From Streptomyces lydicus (GTDB taxonomy: Bacteria > Actinomycetota > Actinomycetes > Streptomycetales > Streptomycetaceae): DNA of 64,000 bases. This document shows positions 1 to 8,038 of the stretch, in pieces; position 1 is the first letter of the stretch; each line of letters opens with the position of its first letter. The notes under the pieces are model-generated. The model did no database searches. It had not been told where the DNA came from and was given only the letters and a program-made list of their open reading frames with translations. The stretch spans positions 2,976,001 to 3,040,000 of the forward strand of contig NZ_CP017157.1 of NCBI RefSeq assembly GCF_001729485.1. The letters run 5' to 3'. A program made the position numbers and the translations under genes.

Positions 1-321
1 CTCAAAGAGGCCGCCGCCATCGACGGAGCGAGCGAACGGCAGGCATTCTTCCGAGTGGTGCTGCCCACCCTGCGCCCGGTGAACGTCATCGTTGGCGTCA
101 TCACCGTCATCGAATCGCTGCGCGCCTTCGACATCGTCTACGCCATAAACAAGGGCCGCAACGGACTGGAACTGCTGTCCGTGCTGGTGACCGACAACAT
201 CATCGGGGAGGCCGGGCGGATCGGATTCGGCTCGGCGATCGCGGTGATCCTGCTGCTGGTCTCGCTGGGATTCATCGTGACCTATCTCGTCCAGGAACTG
301 CGAGGGGAACAGCAGCGATGA
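1..321 (+). CDS. ABC transporter permease, C-terminal part (partial)
   Basis: The reading frame is open from base 1, so the 5' part lies outside the window. The 106 visible residues open with the EAA loop (EAAAIDGASERQAFFRVVLP), the cytoplasmic helix that docks on the ATPase subunit of binding-protein-dependent importers, followed by two hydrophobic segments. The stop overlaps the next permease start by ATGA, so the two are translationally coupled and probably form one heterodimeric channel. The pairing resembles MalF/MalG-type carbohydrate importers (CUT1). The substrate cannot be read from these parts; binding protein and ATPase would lie upstream or elsewhere. Confidence 0.9.
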   Translation, partial: LKEAAAIDGASERQAFFRVVLPTLRPVNVIVGVITVIESLRAFDIVYAINKGRNGLELLSVLVTDNIIGEAGRIGFGSAIAVILLLVSLGFIVTYLVQELRGEQQR

Positions 322-1205
322 CCGCACCCGCCGCCCTGAGCACCCGGCCGGCCCGCCGCCGCGGACGGTTCGGCGTCCACCTCTTTCTCACCGCCGTCTC
401 GCTGGCCTTTCTCGCCCCGCTGCTGCTCGCCGTCTACGCCTCGCTCCGCCCCTACGAAGAGACCGCCGCCCACGGCTACTTCTCCCTCCCGCGTCACCTC
501 TCCTTCGACTACTACAAGCAAGCCTTTGTCGACTCCGGCATGAGCAAGTACTTCCTGAATTCGCTCGTCATCGCCGTCCCCGGCGTTCTGCTCACCCTCT
601 TCCTGGCCTCCTTCGTGGCCTTCGCGGTCTCCCGACTCCGGATCCGCGGCGGAATCGTCCTGCTGATGGTCTTCACCGCCGGAAACCTGCTGCCCCAGCA
701 GGTGATCGTCACCCCGCTCTACGTTCTCTTCAACAAGATCCCGCTGCCGTACTGGATGTCCGACTCCCTGAGCATGTACGACTCCCTCTGGGCCGTCACT
801 GCCGTCCAGGTCGCCTTCCAACTCGGCTTCTGTGTCTTCGTCCTGGCCAACTTCATGCGTACGCTGCCCCGCGAAATCCTGGAGGCCGCGATCGTCGACG
901 GGGCCGGCGTATGGGCGCAGTACTGGCGCGTCACCCTGCCCCTCTGCCGGCCGGCCCTCGCCGCCCTCGGCACCCTGCAATTCACCTGGATGTACAACGA
1001 TTTCCTCTGGGGGCTGGTGTTCCTCTCCGAAGGAGACAAACTCCCGGTCACCTCGGCGCTGAACAATCTGCGCGGGCAATTCTTCACCGACTACAACCTG
1101 CTCGCCGCCGGATCCGTCCTCGTCGCACTGCCCACGATCCTGGTCTTTCTGCTCCTGCAACGGCATTTCATCGCCGGACTGACTCTCGGGGCGAGCAAGG
1201 GGTGA
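318..1205 (+). CDS. Carbohydrate-type ABC transporter permease (MalG-like)
   Basis: A 295-residue inner-membrane permease, normal length for the MalG side of CUT1 importers. It has an N-terminal cytoplasmic arginine-rich stretch, about six membrane segments, and an EAA loop near residues 190-215 (EAAIVDGAGVWAQYWRVTLP). The ATG overlaps the previous stop (ATGA), which fixes the start. It is the last gene of the importer operon here, since 340 bp without a gene follow. Substrate unknown; sugar uptake is inferred from the family only. Confidence 0.92.
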   Translation: MTAPAALSTRPARRRGRFGVHLFLTAVSLAFLAPLLLAVYASLRPYEETAAHGYFSLPRHLSFDYYKQAFVDSGMSKYFLNSLVIAVPGVLLTLFLASFVAFAVSRLRIRGGIVLLMVFTAGNLLPQQVIVTPLYVLFNKIPLPYWMSDSLSMYDSLWAVTAVQVAFQLGFCVFVLANFMRTLPREILEAAIVDGAGVWAQYWRVTLPLCRPALAALGTLQFTWMYNDFLWGLVFLSEGDKLPVTSALNNLRGQFFTDYNLLAAGSVLVALPTILVFLLLQRHFIAGLTLGASKG

Positions 1206-1548
1206 CGGAGCGTGCCGCAAAGCACCCCCGGCCCGGCACGATGAGCCGCCGTCATATGCGGATTCCGCCGTGCCGACGCGAGGACCGGCACCCGGTATGC
1301 GGGTGAGGGTTTCGGTGCGGGAGGGGCGGGGGAGCGCTTGTTTGCCGGGGACGTCGCGGCGGGGGAACGAGACCGGCCTCCCCTCGCGAGGCATGTCACG
1401 AACGGTGGGTCCAAGGGCGCGAAACCGCCCTGGCCGGACCGGTCGTCGAATGCGCAACTTCCCGGTGTGCGCGCGGCCCCTGGTCCCGAGCGTTTCCGTG
1501 GCAGGGTGTTGCGGGCAACTCACCTGGGTCTAGGGAAGAGGGGAAACC
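1206..1548. other. Intergenic region with weak promoter signals
   Basis: About 340 bp between the permease and the next gene. I see no convincing gene in either direction. Close to the downstream gene is a -10-like TCTAGG at 1529-1534, followed by an AGAGGGG ribosome-binding site, so the kinase-Nudix gene probably has its own promoter here. Confidence 0.5.
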
Positions 1549-2583
1549 GTGATCGTCTGGCTGAACGGCACGTTCGGTGCGGGCAAGACCACTGCGGCTC
1601 AAGAATTGCTCGACCTGCTTCCCGGAAGCGTGCTTTACGACCCCGAACTCCTCGGCAGCGGACTGCGGTTGATGCTGCCGGCGAAGCGGTTCGAGGAGGT
1701 CGACGACTACCAGGACCTGCCTTCCTGGCGGCGGATGGTCGTGGACACCGCAGCGGCACTGCTCACCGAAGTGCCCGGCCCGCTGATCACCCCGATGACG
1801 TTGCTGCGCCAGGAGTACCGCGACGAGATCTTCGGCTCCCTGGCCGCCCGCCGCATACCGGTGCGCCATGTCCTGCTGCATGCGGAGGAAACGATCCTTC
1901 GGCAGCGTATAGCCCAGCGGGAGCAGTCCCCCGGCGACGCCGCGGCCCACGCCTCGGTCCGCCGCTGGAGCCTCGCCCACCTTGAGCCGTACGCCGACGC
2001 GCTGTCCTGGCTCAAGGGCGACGCGCACGTCGTGGACACCAGCCACCTCACGCCCCGGCAGGCCGCCGAGCGGGTCGCCGAGGCCGTCCGGAGCGGCGCC
2101 GGCGCCTGCGAGATCGTGCAGACCCCCGAACCGACCGCCGAGACCCTCGCCGCCGGCGTGCTGCTCTTCGACGACCAGGGCCGGGTGCTGCTCGTCGACC
2201 CCACCTACAAGGCCGGCTGGGAGTTCCCCGGCGGCATCGTCGAGCGCGGGGAGGCACCCGGCCACGCCGGCGTACGGGAGGTCGCCGAGGAACTGGGCAT
2301 CGAACTGCCCAGCACCCCCCGGCTGCTGGTACTGGACTGGGAAGCGCCGCAACCACCCGGCTACGGCGGCCTCCGGCTCCTCTACGACGGCGGCACCCTG
2401 ACCGACGACCGGATCAGCAAACTCCTGCTGCCCGACGCGGAGTTGCGCGACTGGCGCTTCGTCACGGAGGCCGAGGCGGAACGCATGCTGCCACCGGTCC
2501 GCTGGAACCGCCTCCGATGGGCCCTGCGGGCGCGGGAGCGGGGGTGCCCGCTGAACCTCGAGGCGGGGGTTCCCGTGGGGTGA
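1549..2583 (+). CDS. P-loop kinase - Nudix hydrolase fusion protein
   Basis: 344 residues in two enzyme-like halves. The N-terminal half (about 1-185) is a small P-loop kinase of the AAA_33/TmrB-like type, with Walker A GTFGAGKT at residues 7-14. The C-terminal half (about 197-330) is a Nudix domain with an intact box at residues 229-251 (G-x5-E-x7-RE-VA-EE-L-G-I). Nudix enzymes hydrolyse nucleoside diphosphate derivatives; the kinase side would phosphorylate a small molecule or nucleotide. Start GTG is preceded by AGAGGGG at good spacing. Neither substrate is known. The tail after about residue 325 is low complexity and ends beside the repeat element at 2586. Confidence 0.85.
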   Translation: MIVWLNGTFGAGKTTAAQELLDLLPGSVLYDPELLGSGLRLMLPAKRFEEVDDYQDLPSWRRMVVDTAAALLTEVPGPLITPMTLLRQEYRDEIFGSLAARRIPVRHVLLHAEETILRQRIAQREQSPGDAAAHASVRRWSLAHLEPYADALSWLKGDAHVVDTSHLTPRQAAERVAEAVRSGAGACEIVQTPEPTAETLAAGVLLFDDQGRVLLVDPTYKAGWEFPGGIVERGEAPGHAGVREVAEELGIELPSTPRLLVLDWEAPQPPGYGGLRLLYDGGTLTDDRISKLLLPDAELRDWRFVTEAEAERMLPPVRWNRLRWALRARERGCPLNLEAGVPVG

Positions 2584-2589
2584 TTCCCA

Positions 2590-2700
2590 CGTTGTTGTCT
2601 GCGGCGCCGTGCTTGTTGCTCGCCGTTGCGCTTTGCGGCGCCGCCGCACGTTGTCGGCTGTCCCGCCGTGGTGGTTTCTCGCCGTTGCGCCTGCGGCGGG
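2590..2700. repeat. 59-bp-period tandem duplication inside the left arm
   Basis: The segments 2590-2641 and 2649-2700 align without gaps over 52 bp, sharing TCGCCGTTGCGC near their ends and CGTTGT at their starts. This duplication explains why the left arm of the inverted repeat is longer than the right. Confidence 0.75.
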
Positions 2701-2775
2701 CGTGGGTGGTCGGGTGCGGTGCCGCTCCTCCGGACTTCGTCCTGCGGCGCGTCCCCTCCCGTAGGGGAAGAAGTA

Positions 2776-2825
2776 AAGGCCGGTGGGGGCGAGCGTCACT
2801 AACGACGCTCGCCCCCACCGGCCTT
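2776..2825. terminator. Perfect 22-bp stem hairpin, probable bidirectional terminator
   Basis: Bases 2776-2797 and 2804-2825 are exact reverse complements around a 6-nt loop (actaac). The position between the convergent kinase-Nudix and M20 peptidase genes fits a two-way transcription terminator, whatever the origin of the larger element. Confidence 0.7.
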
Positions 2826-2962
2826 CACCATTCCCACCCACGGGAGGGGACGGACCGCAGGACGAAGTCCGGAGGGCCGGCACCGCACCCGACAACAACC
2901 CGGCCCGCCGCAGGCGCAACGGCGAGACGAAGCACGGCGGGACGGAAAACAACGTGGGAAGC

Positions 2963-4324
2963 TCAGCCCCGACTCACCGCATAGTGCTGCAGGAAGAGTG
3001 CTTCCGCCAGTGACAGTCGTTCCAGTTCCTGCGGGGAGACGCTCTCGTTGACCGCGTGGATCTGGGCCTCCGGCTCGCTCAGGCCGATCAGGAGGATCTC
3101 CGCGTCCGGGTAGAGCCCGGCCAGGGTGTTGCAGAGGGGGATGGAGCCGCCCATACCGGACGTCTGCATCTCTTCGCCGTCGTACGCCTCCCGCAGTGCC
3201 GACGCCATCGACGTGTACGCCGGGCTGCTGGTGTCCGCGCGGAACGGCTGGCCCTGCCCGACCTGCTCCACGGCGACCCGCGCGCCCCACGGGGCCGCGT
3301 TCTCCATGTGTGCGGCCAGCAGCTCCGTCGCCGCCGCCGCATCGGTGCCCGGCGGCACCCGCAGGCTCACCAGTGCCCGCGCGCCCGCCTGCACTGACGG
3401 GGTGGCGCCGACCACCGGCGGGCAGTCGATGCCCAGCACCGTGACGGCCGGTCGTGCCCAGATCCGGTCGGCGATCGAACCGCTGCCGATCAGCTCGACC
3501 CCGTCCAGCACCTTGGCGTCCTTGCGGAAGTCCTCCTCGGGGTACGCGAGGCCCGCCCAGGAGGCGTCCGAGCTGAGCCCGTTCACCGTCGTCGAGCCGT
3601 CCTCGGCGCGCAACGAGTCCAGGATCCGGATCAGCGCCGCCAGCGCGTCCGGGGCCGCGCCGCCGAACTGGCCGGAGTGCAGATTGCCCTCAAGGGTGTC
3701 GACCTGGACCCGGACGAGCGTCATTCCGCGCAGCGTCGCGGTCACCGTCGGCAGCCCGACCCGGAAGTTACCGGCGTCCCCGATGACGATGGCATCGGCG
3801 GCCAGCAGCTCCGGGTGCGCCTCGGCGTAGCGCTCCAGGCCGCCGGTGCCCTGCTCCTCCGAACCCTCCACGATCACCTTGACGTTGACCGGCACCCCGC
3901 CGTGCTCCTTCAGCGCGCGCAGCGCCGTCAGATGCATGATCACGCCGCCCTTGCAGTCCGCGGCGCCGCGGCCGTACCAGCGGCCGTCGCGCTCGGTCAG
4001 CTCGAACGGCGGGGAGACCCAGGCGGCCTCGTCCAGCGGCGGCTGCACGTCGTAGTGCGCGTACAGCAGAACCGTCGGGGCGCCGGCCGGACCCGGCAGG
4101 AAGCCGTAGACGGAGCGGGTGCCGTCCGGGGTGTCCAGCAGCGCCACGTCCTGGAAACCGTCCGCGCGAAGGGCCTCGGCGATCCAGTCGGCGGCTGCCT
4201 CGCACTCGCTCTTGGGGAACTGGTCCGGGTCGGCCACCGACTTGAAAGCCACCAGCTCGGCCAGCTCGGTCCTGGCGCGGGGCTGAAGCGCGGCGACGGT
4301 ATCGGCGAGCGGGCTGTCAGACAT
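2963..4324 (-). CDS. M20 family metallopeptidase (dipeptidase-like)
   Basis: 453 residues, the usual length for M20 dipeptidases. Zinc and catalytic signatures are present: HYDVQPP at residues 90-96, GRGAADCKGG around 119-127 with the bridging Asp at 123, and EGSEE at 153-157 with the general-base Glu. A dimerisation (lid) domain sits at about 195-350. It should hydrolyse dipeptides or N-acylated amino acids in the cytoplasm; there is no signal peptide. Start ATG at 4324 is supported by AAGGAG 8 nt upstream; longer in-frame starts upstream run into the divergent gene. Divergent from the flavoprotein at 4505. Confidence 0.92.
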   Translation of the reverse strand: MSDSPLADTVAALQPRARTELAELVAFKSVADPDQFPKSECEAAADWIAEALRADGFQDVALLDTPDGTRSVYGFLPGPAGAPTVLLYAHYDVQPPLDEAAWVSPPFELTERDGRWYGRGAADCKGGVIMHLTALRALKEHGGVPVNVKVIVEGSEEQGTGGLERYAEAHPELLAADAIVIGDAGNFRVGLPTVTATLRGMTLVRVQVDTLEGNLHSGQFGGAAPDALAALIRILDSLRAEDGSTTVNGLSSDASWAGLAYPEEDFRKDAKVLDGVELIGSGSIADRIWARPAVTVLGIDCPPVVGATPSVQAGARALVSLRVPPGTDAAAATELLAAHMENAAPWGARVAVEQVGQGQPFRADTSSPAYTSMASALREAYDGEEMQTSGMGGSIPLCNTLAGLYPDAEILLIGLSEPEAQIHAVNESVSPQELERLSLAEALFLQHYAVSRG

Positions 4325-4504
4325 GGAACGCTCCTTGTGGGCGCGGCGTTGTGCAGTACGGGACCGTCCGGGCCTCGTGAGCCGGACGGGCCGGACGTAC
4401 GGGCATGAGTGCCCCCGATCTTCCCACAGGCGGTTCGCGGAACAGCGGCCCGTAGGATGCGGGCGGTACGCGCAGCCAGCCATCGAACGGGAGCAGAAGC
4501 ACAG

Positions 4505-5710
4505 GTGAGCAGCGAGCGGGCAGCGGAGGACAAGCAGCAGGTGTGGGACGTCGTGGTGGTGGGCGCGGGACCTGCGGGTGCCTCGGCCGCGCATGCCGCG
4601 GCCTGTACGGGACGCCGGGTCCTGCTCCTGGAGAAGGCGGAACTGCCCCGGTACAAAACCTGTGGCGGCGGCATCATCGGCCCCTCGCGGGACGCGCTGC
4701 CGCCCGGCTTCGACCTGCCGCTGCGCGACCGGGTGCATGCCGTGACGTTCTCGCTGAACGGCCGGCTGACCCGCACCCGACGCTCCAGGAACATGCTCTT
4801 CGGCCTGATCAACCGCCCGGAGTTCGACGCCCGGCTGGTCGAGTCGGCCAAGGACGCGGGCGCCACGGTCCGTACGGGCGTCACGGTCTCGCGGGTCGAA
4901 CAGCACGGCGCCGAGGTGCCGGACCGGCGCACCGTCGCGGTGGTGCTGGGTGACGGTGAGGTGGTGCTGGCGCGCGCCGTGGTCGGCGCGGACGGCAGCG
5001 CGGGCCGGATAGGAGCACACGTCGGCGTCAAGCTCGACCAGGTCGATCTGGGGCTGGAGGCGGAGATCCCGGTGCCGGAGCCGGTCGCCGAGGACTGGGC
5101 GGGCCGGGTGCTCATCGACTGGGGGCCGCTCCCCGGCAGCTACGGCTGGGTCTTCCCCAAGGGCGACACGCTGACCGTCGGTGTGATCTCCGCACGCGGC
5201 GAGGGCGCGGCGACCAAGCGCTACTTGGAGGACTTCATCGGCCGGCTGGGCCTGGCCGGCTTCGAACCGAGCATTTCCTCCGGTCACCTGACGCGCTGCC
5301 GCGCCGACGACTCGCCGCTCTCCCGTGGCCGGGTGCTGGTGTGCGGTGACGCGGCCGGGCTGCTGGAGCCGTGGACGCGGGAGGGCATCTCCTTCGCGCT
5401 GCGGTCCGGGCGGCTCGCCGGCGAGTGGGCGGTGCGGGTGTCCGAGGCCCATGACGCCGTGGACGCGCGCCGTCAGGCCCTCAACTACGCCTTCGCCATC
5501 AAGGCGGGCCTCGGCGTGGAGATGGGCGTCGGCCGCCGCATGCTCAAGGTCTTCTCCCGCCGTCCCGGCATGTTGCACGCGGCCATCACCGGCTTCCGCC
5601 CGGCCTGGCACGCCTTCGCCAAGATCACCCGAGGCACGACCACGCTCGCCGAGATGGTCCGCACGAACGGCGTCGCGCGCCGGGCGCTGGAGGCCATGGA
5701 CCGGGCGTGA
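4505..5710 (+). CDS. Geranylgeranyl reductase family FAD-dependent oxidoreductase
   Basis: 401 residues from GTG 4505, preceded by GGGAG. FAD-binding Rossmann motif VVGAGPAGASAAH lies near the N-terminus, a conserved PRYKTCGGG loop follows at about residues 47-55, and the second FAD motif VCGDAAGLLEPWTREGISFAL is near residue 280. These are hallmarks of the GGR family, which reduces isoprenoid double bonds or acts on related flavin chemistry, often membrane-associated. An upstream in-frame ATG (4409) would add an arginine-rich non-conserved tail, so I prefer the GTG. The actual substrate is unknown. Confidence 0.88.
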   Translation: MSSERAAEDKQQVWDVVVVGAGPAGASAAHAAACTGRRVLLLEKAELPRYKTCGGGIIGPSRDALPPGFDLPLRDRVHAVTFSLNGRLTRTRRSRNMLFGLINRPEFDARLVESAKDAGATVRTGVTVSRVEQHGAEVPDRRTVAVVLGDGEVVLARAVVGADGSAGRIGAHVGVKLDQVDLGLEAEIPVPEPVAEDWAGRVLIDWGPLPGSYGWVFPKGDTLTVGVISARGEGAATKRYLEDFIGRLGLAGFEPSISSGHLTRCRADDSPLSRGRVLVCGDAAGLLEPWTREGISFALRSGRLAGEWAVRVSEAHDAVDARRQALNYAFAIKAGLGVEMGVGRRMLKVFSRRPGMLHAAITGFRPAWHAFAKITRGTTTLAEMVRTNGVARRALEAMDRA

Positions 5711-6006
5711 GACCCCGACACCGAGGGGACGGCCGGGCGGCCGAGCGGCTGTCTGGTCGTGTGGCCGGGCGGGCTGGGTGGGCCGGGAGGCCGGGAGCAC
5801 GGTGGGGGCTACTGGGGCTGCTGGCCCGGTCGGTGGTTTGCGGTACCGACGGGGCGCCCGGGCTCGGCCGTATGTGGCCCCGTCCCGCCGGGTGCGTGGG
5901 CTTGTCGGGACATGTGCCCCGTCGTCGGTTCATGGCATCCCCCGCCGGGGCGTGGAAGCCCGCCGGTGCGGGGCGGTCGCCGGGGGAACAGCTGTCGGCC
6001 GGGCCG

Positions 6007-6066
6007 CGGGAGCCCATCCGGGAGTCCATGCGGGAGCCCATCCGGGAGTCCATGCGGGAGCCCATC
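6007..6066. repeat. 12-bp tandem array, five copies
   Basis: Five consecutive 12-bp units alternate between cgggagcccatc and cgggagtccatg, which also gives a 24-bp higher-order period. Non-coding; downstream of the flavoprotein gene. Confidence 0.9.
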
Positions 6067-6075
6067 GAGGTACGG

Positions 6076-6147
6076 GCCCGCAGGTGCGTGGGAGCCCGCA
6101 GGCGCGGGGTGGCCCGCAGGCGTGTGGGGGTCCGCAGGTGGGTCAGG
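6076..6147. repeat. 18-bp degenerate tandem array, about four copies
   Basis: Units begin gcccgcagg (fourth copy gtccgcagg) at 6076, 6094, 6112 and 6130, with variable second halves. It follows the 12-bp array after about 10 bp. Confidence 0.75.
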
Positions 6148-6289
6148 GGGGCGTAGGTGCCAGAGGGGCCGCAGAGGTGTGGCGGTCCGGTTGGAGTGTG
6201 GGGGGCCGTCAGGCGCCCGTCAGGTGCCCGCGGCAGCCCCGAGCGCCGGCCCGCCGGGGTGCGCCCGGCCCGCCGGGGTGCGAGGGGTG

Positions 6290-6730
6290 TCAGGACTCGG
6301 CGATGCGGAAGACGGGGTGGCGGGGGGCCGCGGCGAGGAGTTCGTCGTCGGTGGAGGCGGCGGTGATCTCGCCGAAGTACGACTTGACCTCCCAGCCCCA
6401 GCGTTCGAGGTAGGCCCGCAGCAGTGCGGGGGTCTCCGCCGGCGGCAGTTCGACGGCGGTGAAGGGGCGGGTGCGGCGGCCGACGCGGAGTTCGCCGCCG
6501 CCCGCGGCGCGCAGGTTGCGTACCCATTCGGAGTTGCCGCGGGCCGAGACGAGGTAGCGGCCGTCCTGGAACGTCATGGGGTTGACCGGGACGCGTCGCC
6601 ACTCACCGCTCTTCCGGCCGCGGACCGAGAGGTCGGCGGAGCCGGCGAGGCTGATGCCGCGGCGGGCGAGCCAGCCGATGAGGCCGTTGAGGCGGGCGGC
6701 GAACCGACTGGGCTTGAGGTACTGGGACAT
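6290..6730 (-). CDS. Nitroreductase-family deazaflavin-dependent protein (DUF385, Ddn-like)
   Basis: 146 residues from ATG 6730, which follows AGGAG. The sequence matches the DUF385/split-barrel F420-binding family: VRGRKSGEWRRVPV in the first half, then DGRYLVSARGNSEWVRNLRAAG. Members use deazaflavin F420 to reduce quinones, nitro compounds or similar molecules; the substrate here is unknown. It is divergent from a TetR regulator and two matching palindromes lie between them, so it is probably repressed by that regulator. Confidence 0.88.
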   Translation of the reverse strand: MSQYLKPSRFAARLNGLIGWLARRGISLAGSADLSVRGRKSGEWRRVPVNPMTFQDGRYLVSARGNSEWVRNLRAAGGGELRVGRRTRPFTAVELPPAETPALLRAYLERWGWEVKSYFGEITAASTDDELLAAAPRHPVFRIAES

Positions 6731-6848
6731 GGGTGGGCTCCTGGGTATTGAGGTTCGGGCGTTGAGGTTGGGGTGTTGGGGTGCGGTGCGCAGGGGGCGG
6801 TGCACGCGTGGGCGTGCGGGGCTCGTAAGGGGGATCGGTGTTCCATTT

Positions 6849-6865
6849 CGAGAGCACTGCTCTCG
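6849..6865. promoter_or_regulatory. Putative TetR operator 1
   Basis: CGAGAGCACTGCTCTCG is a perfect 8-1-8 palindrome in the divergent region between the deazaflavin-type reductase and the TetR gene. It shares its half-sites with the second palindrome 53 bp away (about five helical turns). Confidence 0.75.
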
Positions 6866-6901
6866 CTTGAGAACAGTGTGCACGCGGACGGTGCATCAAA
6901 G

Positions 6902-6918
6902 CAAGAGCGGTGCTCTCG
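6902..6918. promoter_or_regulatory. Putative TetR operator 2
   Basis: CAAGAGCGGTGCTCTCG is a near-copy of operator 1. It ends 3 bp before a plausible -35 (TTGTGC, 6922-6927) which pairs with CACACT at 6945-6950 over a 17-bp spacer, just before the TetR start. This placement suits autorepression. Confidence 0.7.
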
Positions 6919-6957
6919 TTTTTGTGCGGTGCTCCGAAAGCTGGCACACTGCTCACC

Positions 6958-7668
6958 ATGACTGCGATCCGAGGTGCCAGGGAACGGGCCCGTGGCGAGA
7001 TCACCGAAGCCATCAAGGCCGAGGCCCGCCGGCAACTGGCCGAGGAGGGCGCCGCCAAGCTCTCCCTACGGGCGGTCGCCCGCGCACTCGGCATGGCCTC
7101 CTCGGCCCTCTACCGCTACTTCCCGAGCCGCGACGACCTGCTCACCGCGCTGATCGTCGACGCCTACAACGCGCTCGGCGAGGCCGCCGAAAGTGCCCTC
7201 GACTCCCTCCGTGGGCCCGACGCCGAGCGTCCCGCAGCCCGTTGGCTCGCCCTCTGCCACGGCGTACGCGAGTGGGCGCTGGTCCATCCGCACGAGTACG
7301 CCCTGATCTACGGCTCGCCCGTCCCCGGCTACCGTGCGCCCAGCACCACCACGGGGCCCGCCGCCCGGGTCGGTCTCGCGCTGATCGGCGTCGTCCGCGA
7401 CGCGCATGTCGCCGGCACCCTGAAGGAGCCCGCGGAACCGCTGCCCGACCCGGTGGTGGCCGATGCGCTGGCCCTCGGTGCCGAACTGGGGGTGGAGCTG
7501 CCTGCCGCCGTGCTGGCGCGGCTCATCGGGGCCTGGGCACAGCTCTTCGGGCTGCTCAGCTTCGAGCTCTTCGGCCAGTTCAACCGGGTGGTCGAGGCCC
7601 GCGCCGACTTCTTCGAGCAGGCCGTCCTCGAACTCGCCCGCAGCGTCGGCCTGCGCACCCCGCGGTGA
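6958..7668 (+). CDS. TetR/AcrR family transcriptional regulator
   Basis: 236 residues. An N-terminal TetR helix-turn-helix is clear (LSLRAVARALGMASSALYRYF, split around residues 37-57). The C-terminal part resembles the WHG/TetR_C_13-type ligand domain (HPHEYALIYGSPVPGY). Start ATG 6958 has no Shine-Dalgarno sequence and lies 7 nt after a -10-like CACACT, so a leaderless transcript is likely; an upstream in-frame start would overlap the promoter. It probably controls itself and the divergent deazaflavin-type reductase through the two palindromes at 6849 and 6902. Confidence 0.9.
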   Translation: MTAIRGARERARGEITEAIKAEARRQLAEEGAAKLSLRAVARALGMASSALYRYFPSRDDLLTALIVDAYNALGEAAESALDSLRGPDAERPAARWLALCHGVREWALVHPHEYALIYGSPVPGYRAPSTTTGPAARVGLALIGVVRDAHVAGTLKEPAEPLPDPVVADALALGAELGVELPAAVLARLIGAWAQLFGLLSFELFGQFNRVVEARADFFEQAVLELARSVGLRTPR

Positions 7669-7721
7669 CCCGGCTGCACCCTGTTGCTCCCACCGGCCGG
7701 CCCGTGCCGATCCCACCGCAC

Positions 7722-7840
7722 CGAATGCCCCAACGGACCGAATGCCTCAACGGACCGAATGCCTCAACGGACCGGATGCCTCAACCGATCGGATGCCTCA
7801 GCCGATCGAATGCCCCAACCGATCGAATGACCCAGCTGAC
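7722..7840. repeat. 17-bp tandem array, seven copies
   Basis: Seven contiguous 17-bp units (type cgaatgcctcaacggac) start at 7722, 7739, 7756, 7773, 7790, 7807 and 7824. The first three are almost identical and later ones drift, then fade into gaccgaaccgat-type sequence up to about 7920. A 17-bp period shifts reading frame each copy, so it is not a protein repeat. It lies between the TetR gene and the histidine kinase. Confidence 0.92.
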
Positions 7841-7999
7841 CGACTGAGCCGACCGAACCGATTGACCCACCGGACCGATCCCCGGACCGATCCCCGAGCC
7901 GACCGAACCGATCCCCAGGCCAACCCCTGAGGGCCCCAGGTGCCCCAGGTCCCCCGGGTGCCGTACTCCTGGGGGAGTACGGCCGGTCACTGTGTCCGG

Positions 8000-8032
8000 C
8001 TGACGCCGCCGCGCCGTGGCCCGGTCTAGCGT
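8000..8032 (+). promoter_or_regulatory. Putative leaderless promoter of the histidine kinase
   Basis: TAGCGT at 8027-8032 lies 6 nt before the ATG at 8039, the spacing of a leaderless transcript. The -35 is weak: CTGACG at 8000-8005 is 21 bp away. Confidence 0.45.
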
Positions 8033-8038
8033 GACGGC

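Larger units (their letters stand above)
2586..2958. repeat. Long imperfect inverted repeat (MITE-like or REP-like element)
   Basis: The 373 bp between two convergent genes form one long imperfect palindrome. The outer ends are cccacgttgtt (2586-2596) and its complement aacaacgtggg (2948-2958). The arms stay recognisably complementary through a CGCCGTTGCGCCTGCGGCGG block and a CGGACTTCGTCCTGCGG block to a perfect 22-bp core. The left arm is about 57 bp longer because it holds a 59-bp tandem duplication. There is no ORF of transposase type and no clear target duplication. Confidence 0.85.
5711..6289. other. Gene-poor G-rich intergenic region with tandem repeats
   Basis: About 580 bp without a supportable gene. 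Open frames on both strands are only Gly/Arg- or Pro/Arg-rich by-products of composition. The region holds two short tandem arrays described separately (6007-6066 and 6076-6147). Confidence 0.6.

Noticed and set aside
282..1523. Long minus-strand open frame over the permease genes
   Set aside because: Glu/Gly/Arg-rich antisense of clear permease genes, a common effect of GC-skewed codons.
5625..6602. 325-codon minus-strand frame across the repeat region
   Set aside because: Arg/Pro-rich with repeat-derived SRMDSRMG blocks, overlapping two real genes; no start or family.
7722..7840. Tandem array as a CRISPR
   Set aside because: 17-bp units are contiguous with no unique spacers and there are no cas genes.
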